NCBI GenBank assembly: GCA_016783995.1
Contig: JADHVN010000078.1
Coordinates: forward strand, 1-6,802
Origin: Actinomycetota bacterium
GTDB lineage: Bacteria > Actinomycetota > Humimicrobiia > Humimicrobiales > Humimicrobiaceae
Direction: 5' to 3'
Length of the DNA: 6,802 bases
Below are positions 1 to 6,007 of the stretch, piece after piece. Both the position numbers and the translations under genes were made by a program. Under the pieces are notes generated by a model. The model saw only the letters and a program-made list of their open reading frames with translations. It had not been told where the DNA came from and made no database searches. Numbering within the stretch: position 1 is the first letter of the stretch; each line of letters starts with the position of its first letter.

Positions 1-726
1 ATCACAAGATACCGCTACATCTATAGCTATAGCAAAATCAGGGTTTATTGCCCGGGCAGCAGGCAGTACTCCCCTTAAATTATATTCCTCCTGCACTGAA
101 CCTACCAGATAAACTTCCGGAGAATATTCCTTATTTAAAAGTCTTTCCATAAGGCAAAGCAGAACCAGGCAGCCTCCCCGGTTATCAATAGCAGGGGAAA
201 AAACAATAGGACCGTTTCGAACAAAATCTCTGGCGTAAGTAATTGAACTGCCCACATTAACCCCTAAAGAGAGGACTTCTTGAGGGCTGGAACAGCCTAT
301 ATCGATATACAGTTCCTCGATGGGTATTACCTTATATCTTTCACTGACAGCGGTAAGGTGGTGGGATTTACTCCCGACAATTCCTTCGATAAAATTACCT
401 TTCTCTGCTCTCACCAGCACTTTACAGCCTAACAGTATCTTTTCGGGGATGCCCCCAATTTTCTCTACTTTCAGAAAACCATTGGAGCTGATTTTACGTA
501 CAATCATTCCCACTTCGTCCATATGAGCTATTATCATAATTTTTGGTCCCTTAGAAGAGGCTCCAAAACTGGTTACGACATTCCCCAGTGAATCGACCTC
601 TGCTTTAATTCCGTATGCCTTTGATTTTTCATACATATATTTAATCATCGGCTCTTCAAAACCGGAAGGGCTGGGAATAGCGGTTAATTCTCTAAGTTGA
701 TCTTCTAATCTTTTAAATTTATTCAT
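1..726 (-). CDS. M42-family metallo-aminopeptidase (FrvX/SgcX/YpdE-like), C-terminus cut by window edge
   Basis: This reading frame gives 242 residues and is still open at position 1, so about 100 residues of a roughly 340-360 residue family member are missing. The family consists of cytoplasmic dinuclear-metal (Zn/Co) aminopeptidases that form large tetrahedral or dodecameric particles. Visible metal and catalytic residues are H68 and D70 in AHMDEVG, the bridging D181 in PAIDNRGG, the EE pair E213/E214 in VQEEYNLRG, and D236 in AIDVA. The last metal-ligand histidine expected near residue 320 lies outside the window. The start is ATG at 726, with a GAGGA ribosome site at 735-739, 8 bases upstream. 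The gene follows the FGGY kinase after 36 bases and looks co-transcribed. Relatives FrvX, SgcX and YpdE of E. coli are also encoded among sugar-uptake genes, so the true substrate may not be an ordinary peptide. The family call is firm; the substrate is unknown. Confidence 0.93.
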   Translation of the reverse strand, partial: MNKFKRLEDQLRELTAIPSPSGFEEPMIKYMYEKSKAYGIKAEVDSLGNVVTSFGASSKGPKIMIIAHMDEVGMIVRKISSNGFLKVEKIGGIPEKILLGCKVLVRAEKGNFIEGIVGSKSHHLTAVSERYKVIPIEELYIDIGCSSPQEVLSLGVNVGSSITYARDFVRNGPIVFSPAIDNRGGCLVLLCLMERLLNKEYSPEVYLVGSVQEEYNLRGVLPAARAINPDFAIAIDVAVSCD

Positions 727-734
727 AATTAATT

Positions 735-739
735 TCCTC
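735..739 (-). promoter_or_regulatory. Ribosome binding site of the M42 peptidase gene
   Basis: The minus strand reads GAGGA followed by 8 bases and then ATG at 726. The spacing is normal and supports that start. The surrounding 36-base gap to the FGGY kinase stop is AT-rich and shows no terminator, in keeping with read-through from the kinase gene. Confidence 0.6.
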
Positions 740-762
740 AATTTTTATTTATTTATAAAATT

Positions 763-2262
763 TTATCTTTTAGAAATGGCTACCAAGTTGTGGGATACTT
801 TAGATGTTGCTCGATACAGCTCTTTATAAAGCTTAAAATATTCATCATACAGAGAACTATTTTTCTCTATAGGAGTTATTTTTTTCTCCCATTTAACCCA
901 ATTCAAAATATCCTCCAATGATTTATTATGTCCAATGCCCAAGCCTGCTAAAAAAGCATCACCATAACAAGCCCCTAAAGTTATTTTGGGAATTAACTGA
1001 TCTAATTTTGTAACATCACTTACAATCTGTAATAAGACCGCACTGTTGGTTCCTCCCCCGATAGCTACCGCTCTTCTTACCGGAAGACCCGCTTTCTCTA
1101 TGTTCTCTATATTATCTCTAATACCATAGGCTATTGCTTCTAAAATTGCCCTGAAGATATGTCCCTTTTTATGGAACAGGCTTAATCCGGCTAACGCTCC
1201 TCGGGCATTAGGGTCATTTACCGGCGTCCTTTCTCCGCTAAAATAGGGTAAGAGTAAAAGCCCCTCAGACCCCGGAGAAATTTCCTCAGCTAATCTATCT
1301 AATAACTTATATGAACAACCGCCTAATAGATCACTAAACCAGGACATTATTGCTCCCGAAGTAGACATACCAGCGGCAATTGCATACTGCTCTGGTTGTA
1401 AAAATATAGTAGGCCATATATTTCTGTCCGCTTTAGCAAACTTATCAGTTATCTCAATAAAGAAGGAACTGGTCCCGTACATTATCATCAAGTCACCACT
1501 TTCTACCACTCCGGAACTTATAGCTTCTGACGCTGCATCTGATGTGCCGGCAATGACTTTTGTGCCCTCTTTCAATCCAGTTTCTTTAGCAGCTTCTCCG
1601 GTAATCTCACCAACTATGTCGGTAGTCCAGGTTATTTCGGGTAACAAACCGAGGGGAGCATCTGGCCAAAGAGCGTCTGTCCATTCTTTTTTCCTGCAAT
1701 CAAAAAAGGGATTAAAGGTGCTTGCCGTATAATAATCTATTACCGAACGGCCGGTCAAACGGTAGACCAAATAAGTTGTAGCGGTAACGATCTTGGCTGT
1801 CTTCTTAAAGAGCTCTGGTTCATTCTTCATAAACCACAATATCTTCGGACCGGCAGCTTGAGAGGATAGAAGAATTCCATTATATTCCAAAAGTTTATCT
1901 TCGCCGATTCTTTCAGTCATCTCAGAGATCTCTTTCTCGGCTCGATTATCTATTCCGTACAAAATAGCGTTCCGAAGCGGCTCTCCCTTGCTATTCAAAG
2001 GCAGCATAGTTGGAGCAATAGCACTACAACCCACCGCCAAAATAGACCCACTATAGATACCAGTCTTTTGGAGAAGTTCTTTGGTTAAAAATACAAAATC
2101 ATTCCACCACGAAAAAGCATTATGTTCGGCATAACCAGCCTTAGGAATAATCAGATTATGAGTACAGCAAGAATCTCCCAATACTACACCATCTTTAGTT
2201 ACAATAACTCCTTTTGACCCATGGGTGCCTATATCAATACCTAAGGTACAACCTTCATGCAT
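763..2262 (-). CDS. FGGY-family carbohydrate kinase, substrate unknown
   Basis: This is an ATP-dependent cytoplasmic kinase of about 499 residues, the usual full length for the FGGY family. It transfers phosphate to a ketose or polyol. Numbered from the ATG at 2262, the phosphate-binding GIDIGTHGSKG is at 8-18, YGIDNRA at 102-108, the catalytic Asp in GTSDAASEA at 242, MYGTSS at 261-266, SGERTPVNDPNARG at about 342-355, and the C-terminal ATP-site motif AIGGGTNSA at 400-408. The two actin-like lobes are therefore complete. Overall it is most like the xylulokinase branch (COG1070), but the xylulokinase MHG substrate motif is replaced by the AIA of GCSAIAP (residues 79-84), so D-xylulose should not be assumed. 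A second in-frame ATG at 2268 touches the ribosome site directly and is a less likely start. The gene lies between the SgcQ-like gene and the M42 peptidase gene and probably belongs to the same transcript. Family firm, substrate open. Confidence 0.93.
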   Translation of the reverse strand: MHEGCTLGIDIGTHGSKGVIVTKDGVVLGDSCCTHNLIIPKAGYAEHNAFSWWNDFVFLTKELLQKTGIYSGSILAVGCSAIAPTMLPLNSKGEPLRNAILYGIDNRAEKEISEMTERIGEDKLLEYNGILLSSQAAGPKILWFMKNEPELFKKTAKIVTATTYLVYRLTGRSVIDYYTASTFNPFFDCRKKEWTDALWPDAPLGLLPEITWTTDIVGEITGEAAKETGLKEGTKVIAGTSDAASEAISSGVVESGDLMIMYGTSSFFIEITDKFAKADRNIWPTIFLQPEQYAIAAGMSTSGAIMSWFSDLLGGCSYKLLDRLAEEISPGSEGLLLLPYFSGERTPVNDPNARGALAGLSLFHKKGHIFRAILEAIAYGIRDNIENIEKAGLPVRRAVAIGGGTNSAVLLQIVSDVTKLDQLIPKITLGACYGDAFLAGLGIGHNKSLEDILNWVKWEKKITPIEKNSSLYDEYFKLYKELYRATSKVSHNLVAISKR

Positions 2263-2268
2263 AATCAT

Positions 2269-2273
2269 CCTCT
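2269..2273 (-). promoter_or_regulatory. Ribosome binding site that decides the FGGY kinase start
   Basis: The minus strand reads AGAGG, then ATGATT, then ATG. The first ATG (2268) abuts the AGAGG with no spacer, while the second (2262) has a 6-base spacer. The second is therefore preferred, shortening the protein by two residues (Met-Ile). Confidence 0.6.
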
Positions 2274-2344
2274 TATAAAATTAAGTTTTAATGAGCTTGA
2301 AAATAAGCACTTTTAACAAATAGATAATTAGTTATGAAGAATTT

Positions 2345-3166
2345 TCATTCCTTCAAATTTTTTCTAAGCAAACTTACTTTTTGCATAAGCTTTTTTACGC
2401 GCTCCTGGCTGACCGGATTCCAGGTGATTCCATCAACCTTAAAAGCTGTTCCTATAATAGCACCATCAACTTCTTTTAAAATATCTTCTACGGTATCAGA
2501 AGTAACTCCCGTATTAGCCAAAACCGGCACCTCGCCTGCATTCTCTTTAATCTCTTTAAAGAGGTTCATTTTGGCAACTATTCCTGTAACCGGACCAGAG
2601 ACCAACAGGGCATCTGGCAAAGAGGACATAATAACACTCTTGGTAACAACAGATAGAGGCCGGGGAGCTACCGGTGCGGAGAATTCGGCATTTATGTTAA
2701 AGAACAATCTGATATTTTCCGCCTTTATCAGTTTTCGATAGGAGAATACTTCATGGCAGTTAGTATGCCACATCCCCATATCCCCTGCATATTCATTGGT
2801 AAAAATCTCTCTTACAAAACTGGCACCCGCTACTTTAGCTATTCCTAAAGCGGCGATAGGGTCCCAAAGTACATCTACCCCAAAAGGTATCTTTACCTGA
2901 GATTTTACCTTGCCAATAACATAAGACATCGCTGCTATTGTTCCTGCCCCAGCTTTAAAGGAATACGGTCTGTCATGCTCGTTGCAAAACATAATACCAT
3001 CCACTCCTCCTGACTGAAGTTTTTCCATATCCTGAATTATGCCTTTTACAATCACTTCTATTCCCCCAATATCATCGTACAGATAGTTCCCCGGTAAAGG
3101 TAAAAAGTGTACCATCCCGATAATCGGTTTTTCCACTCCAAAGATACTTTCTAATACATTTGCCAT
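2345..3166 (-). CDS. BtpA/SgcQ-family TIM-barrel protein
   Basis: The protein has 273 residues, full length for the BtpA/SgcQ family (COG0434), which has a predicted TIM-barrel fold and no settled enzymatic activity. Members include SgcQ of the E. coli sgc sugar operon and BtpA, linked to photosystem I assembly in cyanobacteria. Family landmarks are IGMVHFLPLPG at 16-26, GGVDGIMFCNEHDRPY at 53-68, PFGVDVLWDP at 94-103, FVREIFTNEYAGDMG at 117-131, the phosphate-loop-like LLVSGPVTG at 187-195, VLANTGVTSDTVEDIL at 215-230, and GAIIGTAFKVDG at 235-246. The NEHDRPY and TFK-like segments match SgcQ better than cyanobacterial BtpA, as judged from memory. No signal peptide or membrane segment is seen. 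ATG at 3166 is supported by AGGAGG 8-9 bases upstream. The gene sits after dhaL and before the FGGY kinase, so an isomerase, epimerase or aldolase-like role on a sugar phosphate is a reasonable inference, but it is unproven. Confidence 0.92.
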   Translation of the reverse strand: MANVLESIFGVEKPIIGMVHFLPLPGNYLYDDIGGIEVIVKGIIQDMEKLQSGGVDGIMFCNEHDRPYSFKAGAGTIAAMSYVIGKVKSQVKIPFGVDVLWDPIAALGIAKVAGASFVREIFTNEYAGDMGMWHTNCHEVFSYRKLIKAENIRLFFNINAEFSAPVAPRPLSVVTKSVIMSSLPDALLVSGPVTGIVAKMNLFKEIKENAGEVPVLANTGVTSDTVEDILKEVDGAIIGTAFKVDGITWNPVSQERVKKLMQKVSLLRKNLKE

Positions 3167-3174
3167 AATATAAT

Positions 3175-3180
3175 CCTCCT
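3175..3180 (-). promoter_or_regulatory. Strong ribosome binding site of the SgcQ-like gene
   Basis: AGGAGG on the minus strand lies 8 bases upstream of ATG 3166 and perfectly matches the anti-Shine-Dalgarno core. It confirms the start and suggests efficient independent initiation after the long spacer. Confidence 0.75.
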
Positions 3181-3193
3181 CGTATTAATATAA

Positions 3194-3209
3194 CTATATT
3201 TCTATATTT
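3194..3209. repeat. Tandem 8-base direct repeat
   Basis: CTATATTT occurs twice head to tail (3194-3201 and 3202-3209), upstream of the SgcQ-like gene's ribosome site. It may be part of promoter DNA or simply low-complexity AT sequence. Confidence 0.4.
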
Positions 3210-3249
3210 ACAAAATAAGCTTAATAGACAAAACAAACTCTTGGTTTAA

Positions 3250-3266
3250 ATTTACAACCTGTAAAT
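3250..3266. repeat. 17-base palindrome, operator-like
   Basis: ATTTACA at 3250-3256 and TGTAAAT at 3260-3266 are perfect inverted repeats around a 3-base centre. A G-T wobble and one further A-T pair extend the symmetry outward. The 3-base loop and absence of a following T-run argue against a terminator. The size and symmetry suit a dimeric repressor site of the GntR or LacI kind. The regulator is not in the window, so this remains an inference. Confidence 0.4.
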
Positions 3267-3290
3267 CTTCCTCTGGTGTTCCTTTTTAAA

Positions 3291-3932
3291 TTAATTTTTA
3301 CTCTCTAAGTATTCATAAAAAGCTTTTATCAACAACATACCCGCAACTGCACCGGGATCTTTCTTGCCTATAGATTTTTCCCTGTACCAGACAGCTCTTC
3401 CGTGCTTTGGGAGCATCTCTTTAGTAGCTTCGGCTCCATCTTTAGCCGCTTCATAAGCCTCCTTGAAGCCCTCTTTCAGGTCTCTCCCATCTTCAGAAGC
3501 TAATTTGAGAGCTTGAAAAGCAGGGTATAGAGAATCAATAATTGTCTTTTCTTTCGGTTCGGTCTTTCCTCTCTCCATTATTCCTTCCACAAAAGCAGAA
3601 GCCATTAGAACAGAGTCAGATAGATCAATTTCGGTTTTACCTTTAACGGTTTTACCAGCTCTCATAAAACCAGTGGCCATAAGAGTACCCAGGGTAGAAG
3701 GGACAGTCTCTGCTAAGGTCATACCAACTTTTATAAATGCTCTTCCTATATCCTCTTCCTCTAATACTGATATTATTTCGTAGACTTTAGAAAATCCGGT
3801 ACTCATAGTAATCCCTAAATCTCCATCACCGATCGCCGAATCCAGTTTAAATAAATTTTCTTTATTTTCAACCATTATATCTTTAATCTTGGCAAACAAA
3901 CCTTCTAAATCAGAAGAATTTAGCTTATTCAT
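3291..3932 (-). CDS. dhaL: DhaL-type kinase subunit (dihydroxyacetone kinase ADP/ATP-binding subunit family)
   Basis: The protein has 213 residues, the usual length of a stand-alone DhaL (DAK2, all-alpha barrel). DhaL holds the nucleotide and two Mg ions and passes phosphate to the ketose bound on DhaK. The Mg-binding aspartates are D31, D36 and D38 in LDSAIGDGDLG, corresponding to D30/D35/D37 of E. coli DhaL. The C-terminal HGRAVWYREKSIGKKDPGA segment at 177-195 matches the conserved RGRA...ERSIGHQDPGA block. The loop that reads GGASGP in E. coli DhaL is PSTLGT here (78-83), within an otherwise gap-free stretch, so nucleotide handling may differ. The gene starts at ATG 3932 with GGAG about 10 bases upstream, and lies 17 bases after the dhaK stop, so the two subunits are surely co-expressed. 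No DhaM or PTS gene is visible. The substrate may be dihydroxyacetone or a ketotetrose such as erythrulose. Confidence 0.92.
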   Translation of the reverse strand: MNKLNSSDLEGLFAKIKDIMVENKENLFKLDSAIGDGDLGITMSTGFSKVYEIISVLEEEDIGRAFIKVGMTLAETVPSTLGTLMATGFMRAGKTVKGKTEIDLSDSVLMASAFVEGIMERGKTEPKEKTIIDSLYPAFQALKLASEDGRDLKEGFKEAYEAAKDGAEATKEMLPKHGRAVWYREKSIGKKDPGAVAGMLLIKAFYEYLESKN

Positions 3933-3949
3933 ATTATATAATCTCCATT

Positions 3950-4960
3950 TTATTCAAGTTCTGCTTGCACAAAGAAAGGGGTATCTGCTGATTTTTTTAA
4001 TAACTTTTTTAGCTCATTGTCAAGCTTTAATAAGGAGATAGACATTCCGGCCATCTCCATAGAGGTGGCAAACTCACCGATATAAGGATGATATACAGTT
4101 ATCTTCTTGTCTCTTAATATTTGTGCTACTTTTCTATATACTACGTACAGTTCCTCTTTGGGGGTAGCCCCCAATCCATTTACCAGCACCGATACTTCGT
4201 CTCCTGATTTATAAGGTAGGTCTTCCAAGATGGACTCCATCATTTTTTCCACTATTTCGTCGGCGGATTTTAGTTCCCCCTTCCCGATCCCTGGTTCTCC
4301 GTGAATACCGATGCCAATCTCCATCTGTCCTTCATCCATCTCAAAGGTAGGTTTCCCCATCTCCGGAAGAATACAGGGAGAGAGTCCAACTCCCATGGTG
4401 CGTACATTTGCACATACCTTTTCGGCAATCCTTTTTACTTCATCCAGAGAAGCCATCTCTTCAGCGCAAGCACCGGCTATTTTATAGACAAAGAATATTC
4501 CGGCAACTCCCCTTCTCTTATCTTCTTCCCCTTTGGGTGAGGAAGCTACATCTTCTCCGGCAACTACCTGCTCAACTCGGATATCTTCCATATCAGCCAT
4601 TTCAGCAGCCATATCAAAATTCATTACATCTCCGCCATAATTTCCATAGATGTACAAGACTCCGCTCCCGCTATCAATTGCTTTAGTAACTTCTAACATC
4701 TGCTTTGCACTGGGAGAAGCGAACACATTTCCCACTGCACAGCCGTCTAACATCCCTTTTCCGACATAGCCTAAAAATAGGGGTAGATGCCCTGACCCTC
4801 CACCGGTGGAGAGCCCCACTTTGCCAGGTTTTCTACTATCTGAACGGACTAAACATCTTAAATCATTATTTACACACTTAAGCTGCTCCGGGTGTGCTGC
4901 TAAGATCCCTTCGATCATCTCATTAACAAAATTCTTCGGGTCATTTATAATCTTTTTCAT
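3950..4960 (-). CDS. dhaK: DhaK-type kinase subunit (dihydroxyacetone kinase substrate-binding subunit family)
   Basis: This 336-residue protein binds the ketose substrate covalently and, with DhaL, makes a ketose phosphate in the cytoplasm. The covalent histidine is H220 in GIGIHGEPG, and the other catalytic residues are H58 in GGGSGH and D111 in NYGGDVMNF. These equal H218, H56 and D109 of E. coli DhaK at a constant offset of two. The C-terminal VNGLGATPKEELYVVY block at 260-275 is also typical. Two pocket positions are unusual: the lysine equivalent to E. coli K104 is G106, and the Glu of the GSGHEP motif is L59. The length is slightly shorter than the 356 residues of E. coli DhaK. The start ATG 4960 has a perfect AAGGAGGT site. 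The gene begins 18 bases after the permease stop and ends 17 bases before dhaL. A ketotetrose kinase (LerK/DerK-like) is a good alternative to strict dihydroxyacetone kinase. Confidence 0.93.
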   Translation of the reverse strand: MKKIINDPKNFVNEMIEGILAAHPEQLKCVNNDLRCLVRSDSRKPGKVGLSTGGGSGHLPLFLGYVGKGMLDGCAVGNVFASPSAKQMLEVTKAIDSGSGVLYIYGNYGGDVMNFDMAAEMADMEDIRVEQVVAGEDVASSPKGEEDKRRGVAGIFFVYKIAGACAEEMASLDEVKRIAEKVCANVRTMGVGLSPCILPEMGKPTFEMDEGQMEIGIGIHGEPGIGKGELKSADEIVEKMMESILEDLPYKSGDEVSVLVNGLGATPKEELYVVYRKVAQILRDKKITVYHPYIGEFATSMEMAGMSISLLKLDNELKKLLKKSADTPFFVQAELE

Positions 4961-4964
4961 AAAT

Positions 4965-4972
4965 ACCTCCTT
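4965..4972 (-). promoter_or_regulatory. Consensus ribosome binding site of dhaK
   Basis: AAGGAGGT on the minus strand ends 4 bases before ATG 4960 and fills most of the 18-base gap after the permease gene. It fixes the dhaK start. Confidence 0.8.
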
Positions 4973-4978
4973 AATTCA

Positions 4979-5983
4979 TTAATTAGTTTTTAATCTTTTT
5001 ATCGATTTTTGTGATAGTTTAGCACTGTAAAAATTTATTACCATTACTAAAACTAATATCAAACCCCATATGACCTTCTTGAAAAAGGGGCTAAAAGATA
5101 GAATATTAAAACCGCTTTGAAGAACTTGCAAGGTAATAATCCCCATAATAAGTCCGGATATACTTCCAGACCCTCCGCTGGGATCGACCCCACCTAAAAC
5201 ACAAACAAGGATTGCCTGGAGCAAATATACAGAACCATACCCTTCCCTAATTGAATTGACTCTTGATATCATTATTATTGAAGCCAATCCGGCAAATAAG
5301 CCGCTCATCATATAGGTTTTGATTAAAATATTTTCGTTGCTTATACCGCTAAAACGGGCTGATATCGGATTAGATCCTAACATGTATACACTAAACCCAA
5401 AGGTAGTTTTATTTAAGATTAAAACAGCTGCTAAGGCACAAAAAATAAAAATAACCATAGGCACCGGTATTAAAAGGATAGTTCCACTCCCAATAAATAA
5501 GAATTTTTCAGGAAATCCTATAATACCATATCCTTTGGTGATAATAATCGCTATTCCTGAAAAGAGGCCCATCGTACCCAAGGTGGCAAGAATCGCCGGA
5601 ACCCCTACATAAGCTATCAATATTCCGTTTAAGAACCCGCATATTAAGGATACGGCAAGAGCTGATGCGACAGCTAAAATTATGGTGAATAACTCCTCAT
5701 ATCCACCTATTTGAGGAAAGGTAAATTTAGTTAAAATAAGTGCGGCAACTATACCCGCCAAGTTAGCAGTGGCAACAATTGATAAATCGATCCCCCCGGT
5801 CAACATGGCCAGCATTACAGCGATTGCCAATAAGCCAAATTCAGGAATTTGGCTAAACATCGATTGAAAATTTCTAATGGTTAAGAATTTACCCGGTAAA
5901 AATATCGATATTACTATAAAAACGCTGATCATTATGATAAATAAAGTTAATGTCTTTGAATGTTTTGAATATTTACCTAACAA
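4979..5983 (-). CDS. Sugar ABC transporter permease, RbsC/AraH/XylH family (second permease of the pair)
   Basis: This is an integral inner-membrane permease (BPD_transp_2 family) of 334 residues from the TTG start, or 339 from the upstream ATG at 5998. It has about eight to ten hydrophobic segments. Family landmarks, numbered from the ATG, are MLTGGIDLSI at 64-73, PAILATLGTMGLFSGIAI at 134-151, LGSNPISARFSGI at 207-219, and VLGGVDPSGGSGSISGLIMG at 267-286. The basic C-terminus is expected to be cytoplasmic. The TTG at 5983 is preferred because GGGGAGGT sits 5 bases before it, whereas the ATG at 5998 has no ribosome site and itself overlaps that motif. The gene follows the other permease closely and precedes dhaK by 18 bases. 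Two unlike permeases in tandem suggest a heteromeric channel, as in LsrC/LsrD or YtfT/YjfF. The substrate is likely a small monosaccharide or polyol, which sequence alone cannot resolve. Confidence 0.92.
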   Translation of the reverse strand: MLGKYSKHSKTLTLFIIMISVFIVISIFLPGKFLTIRNFQSMFSQIPEFGLLAIAVMLAMLTGGIDLSIVATANLAGIVAALILTKFTFPQIGGYEELFTIILAVASALAVSLICGFLNGILIAYVGVPAILATLGTMGLFSGIAIIITKGYGIIGFPEKFLFIGSGTILLIPVPMVIFIFCALAAVLILNKTTFGFSVYMLGSNPISARFSGISNENILIKTYMMSGLFAGLASIIMISRVNSIREGYGSVYLLQAILVCVLGGVDPSGGSGSISGLIMGIITLQVLQSGFNILSFSPFFKKVIWGLILVLVMVINFYSAKLSQKSIKRLKTN

Positions 5984-5988
5984 ATAGT

Positions 5989-5996
5989 ACCTCCCC
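5989..5996 (-). promoter_or_regulatory. Ribosome binding site supporting a TTG start for the permease
   Basis: The minus strand reads GGGGAGGT, then ACTAT, then TTG at 5983. The spacing is ideal for the TTG, and the motif lies inside the longer ATG-initiated frame. No purine-rich site precedes the ATG at 5998. Confidence 0.6.
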
Positions 5997-6007
5997 ATTA
6001 TAAATCA

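Larger units (their letters stand above)
3167..3290 (-). promoter_or_regulatory. dhaL to SgcQ-like gene spacer, possible internal promoter region
   Basis: This 124-base spacer is the only long gap in an otherwise tight operon. It is very AT-rich on the SgcQ side and contains TTG-rich and TATA-like hexamers on the minus strand (for example TTGTCT with TATAGA 19 bases on). None pairs at ideal spacing, so a promoter is plausible but not demonstrated. It contains a palindrome, a repeated ATTTACAA box and a tandem octamer (listed separately). No hairpin followed by a T-run is present, so it does not look like a terminator. Confidence 0.35.

Noticed and set aside
320..526. Short plus-strand open frame
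   Set aside because: It is antisense to the M42 peptidase gene, whose metal ligands confirm the minus-strand reading.
1544..1732. 62-codon plus-strand open frame
   Set aside because: It lies inside the FGGY kinase gene on the opposite strand and has no independent support.
763..2262. Naming the FGGY kinase xylB (xylulokinase)
   Set aside because: The xylulokinase MHG substrate motif is absent and no xylose isomerase gene is in view.
2269..2344. Possible terminator between the SgcQ-like gene and the FGGY kinase gene
   Set aside because: Only weak 4-5 bp AT-rich stems were found, with no GC-rich hairpin followed by a T-run.
2334..2741. 135-codon open frame on the plus strand
   Set aside because: It lies almost wholly antisense to the well-supported SgcQ-like gene, has no family resemblance or ribosome site, and is a shadow frame.
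3248..3269. Reading the dhaL-SgcQ palindrome as a rho-independent terminator
   Set aside because: The stem is AT-rich with a 3-base loop and is not followed by a run of T on the minus strand; an operator is the better reading.
4301..4686. Two overlapping plus-strand open frames
   Set aside because: Both are antisense to dhaK, with low-complexity His/Gln/Leu-rich translations typical of shadow frames.
5319..5612. 97-codon plus-strand open frame
   Set aside because: It is antisense to the second permease, and its Ile/Pro/Lys-rich product mirrors the hydrophobic helices of the real gene.
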